A DNA stretch of 6,817 nt, taken from contig SLMF01000066.1 of the NCBI GenBank assembly GCA_007133715.1, forward strand, positions 1-6,817. Reading direction: 5' to 3'. The number at the start of each line of letters is the position of its first letter. Position 1 is the first letter of the stretch. Positions 6,691-6,817 of this stretch are shown here, piece after piece. The position numbers and the translations under genes are program-made. Source of the DNA: Planctomycetaceae bacterium (GTDB lineage: Bacteria > Planctomycetota > Planctomycetia > Pirellulales > Pirellulaceae). The notes beneath the pieces are model-generated. The model did no database searches, had not been told where the DNA came from, and saw nothing but the letters and a program-made list of their open reading frames with translations.

Positions 6691-6817
6691 TACTTTCCTC
6701 CTTCTCGCAAAATCACGGCCGGGTCGGTCCGGGCGGCCAGCACGGCGGGGATCCAGGTGCCCAACACCGACACGGTCAACGCGGCGGCCAAAGCCAGCAA
6801 CAACCAACTGGGGCGCA
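6690..6817 (-). CDS. FtsX/MacB-like ABC permease, C-terminal fragment (cut by window edge)
   Basis: The minus strand encodes 41 residues and a TAA stop (6692-6690), in a frame different from the upstream extension of the ATPase. The fragment has a hydrophobic stretch (WLLLALAAALTVSVLGTW) and then IPAVLAARTDPAVILREGGK. The pattern of a last transmembrane helix, then PA-x-x-AA-R-x-DP-x-x-x-L-R-x-G near the C-terminus, is the usual ending of FtsX/MacB/LolC-E permeases. It lies directly upstream of its likely ATPase, whose ribosome binding site is inside this gene's last codons. Most of the protein, including the N-terminal helices and periplasmic domain, is outside the window, so the subfamily is open. 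Confidence 0.8.
   Translation of the reverse strand, partial: RPSWLLLALAAALTVSVLGTWIPAVLAARTDPAVILREGGK
6697..6703 (-). promoter_or_regulatory. Ribosome binding site of the ATPase, inside the permease gene
   Basis: AAGGAGG on the minus strand is 6 nt before the ATG and lies in the final codons of the permease. With the 1-nt stop/start overlap this indicates coupled translation and fixes the ATPase start. Confidence 0.75.

Noticed and set aside
1..6817. CRISPR array, tRNA, rRNA, insertion sequence or phage attachment site
   Set aside because: No regularly spaced repeats, tRNA-like fold, transposase motif or terminal inverted repeats were seen.

Overview
This is a GC-rich bacterial window with four substantial genes and one clipped gene. 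The secretin with a Pro/Gln-rich tail, the MTase-only type ISP protein and the YkuE-like phosphoesterase all resemble planctomycete (Pirellulales-like) proteins as I remember them. That assignment is an inference; no marker gene is present.

Layout. (1) 1-917, + strand: a calcineurin-like metallophosphoesterase whose 5' end lies outside the window. (2) 957-2534, - strand: a CpaC/RcpA-type secretin with a signal peptide, convergent with gene 1 across 39 bp. (3) 2535-3008: a 474-bp divergent intergenic region with no convincing gene, but with short repeats, palindromes and hairpins. (4) 3009-5993, + strand: a 994-residue type ISP-like adenine DNA methyltransferase with its target-recognition part, and no nuclease or helicase part in the window. 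(5) 6016-6690, - strand: a LolD/MacB-type ABC ATPase, converging on the methyltransferase with 22 bp between stops. (6) 6690-6817, - strand: the last 41 codons of an FtsX/MacB-type permease, whose stop codon overlaps the ATPase start by one base.

How the genes relate. Genes 5 and 6 are an operon pair (permease then ATPase), probably forming one inner-membrane export or lipoprotein-handling complex. The phosphoesterase, secretin and methyltransferase look like separate transcription units. The secretin has no Tad-pilus or type II secretion partner beside it here, and the methyltransferase has no restriction partner here. I did not find a clearly new system. The points most worth following are the solitary methyltransferase, its strong internal shift in third-codon-position use, and a possible mutually exclusive hairpin pair around its ribosome binding site.
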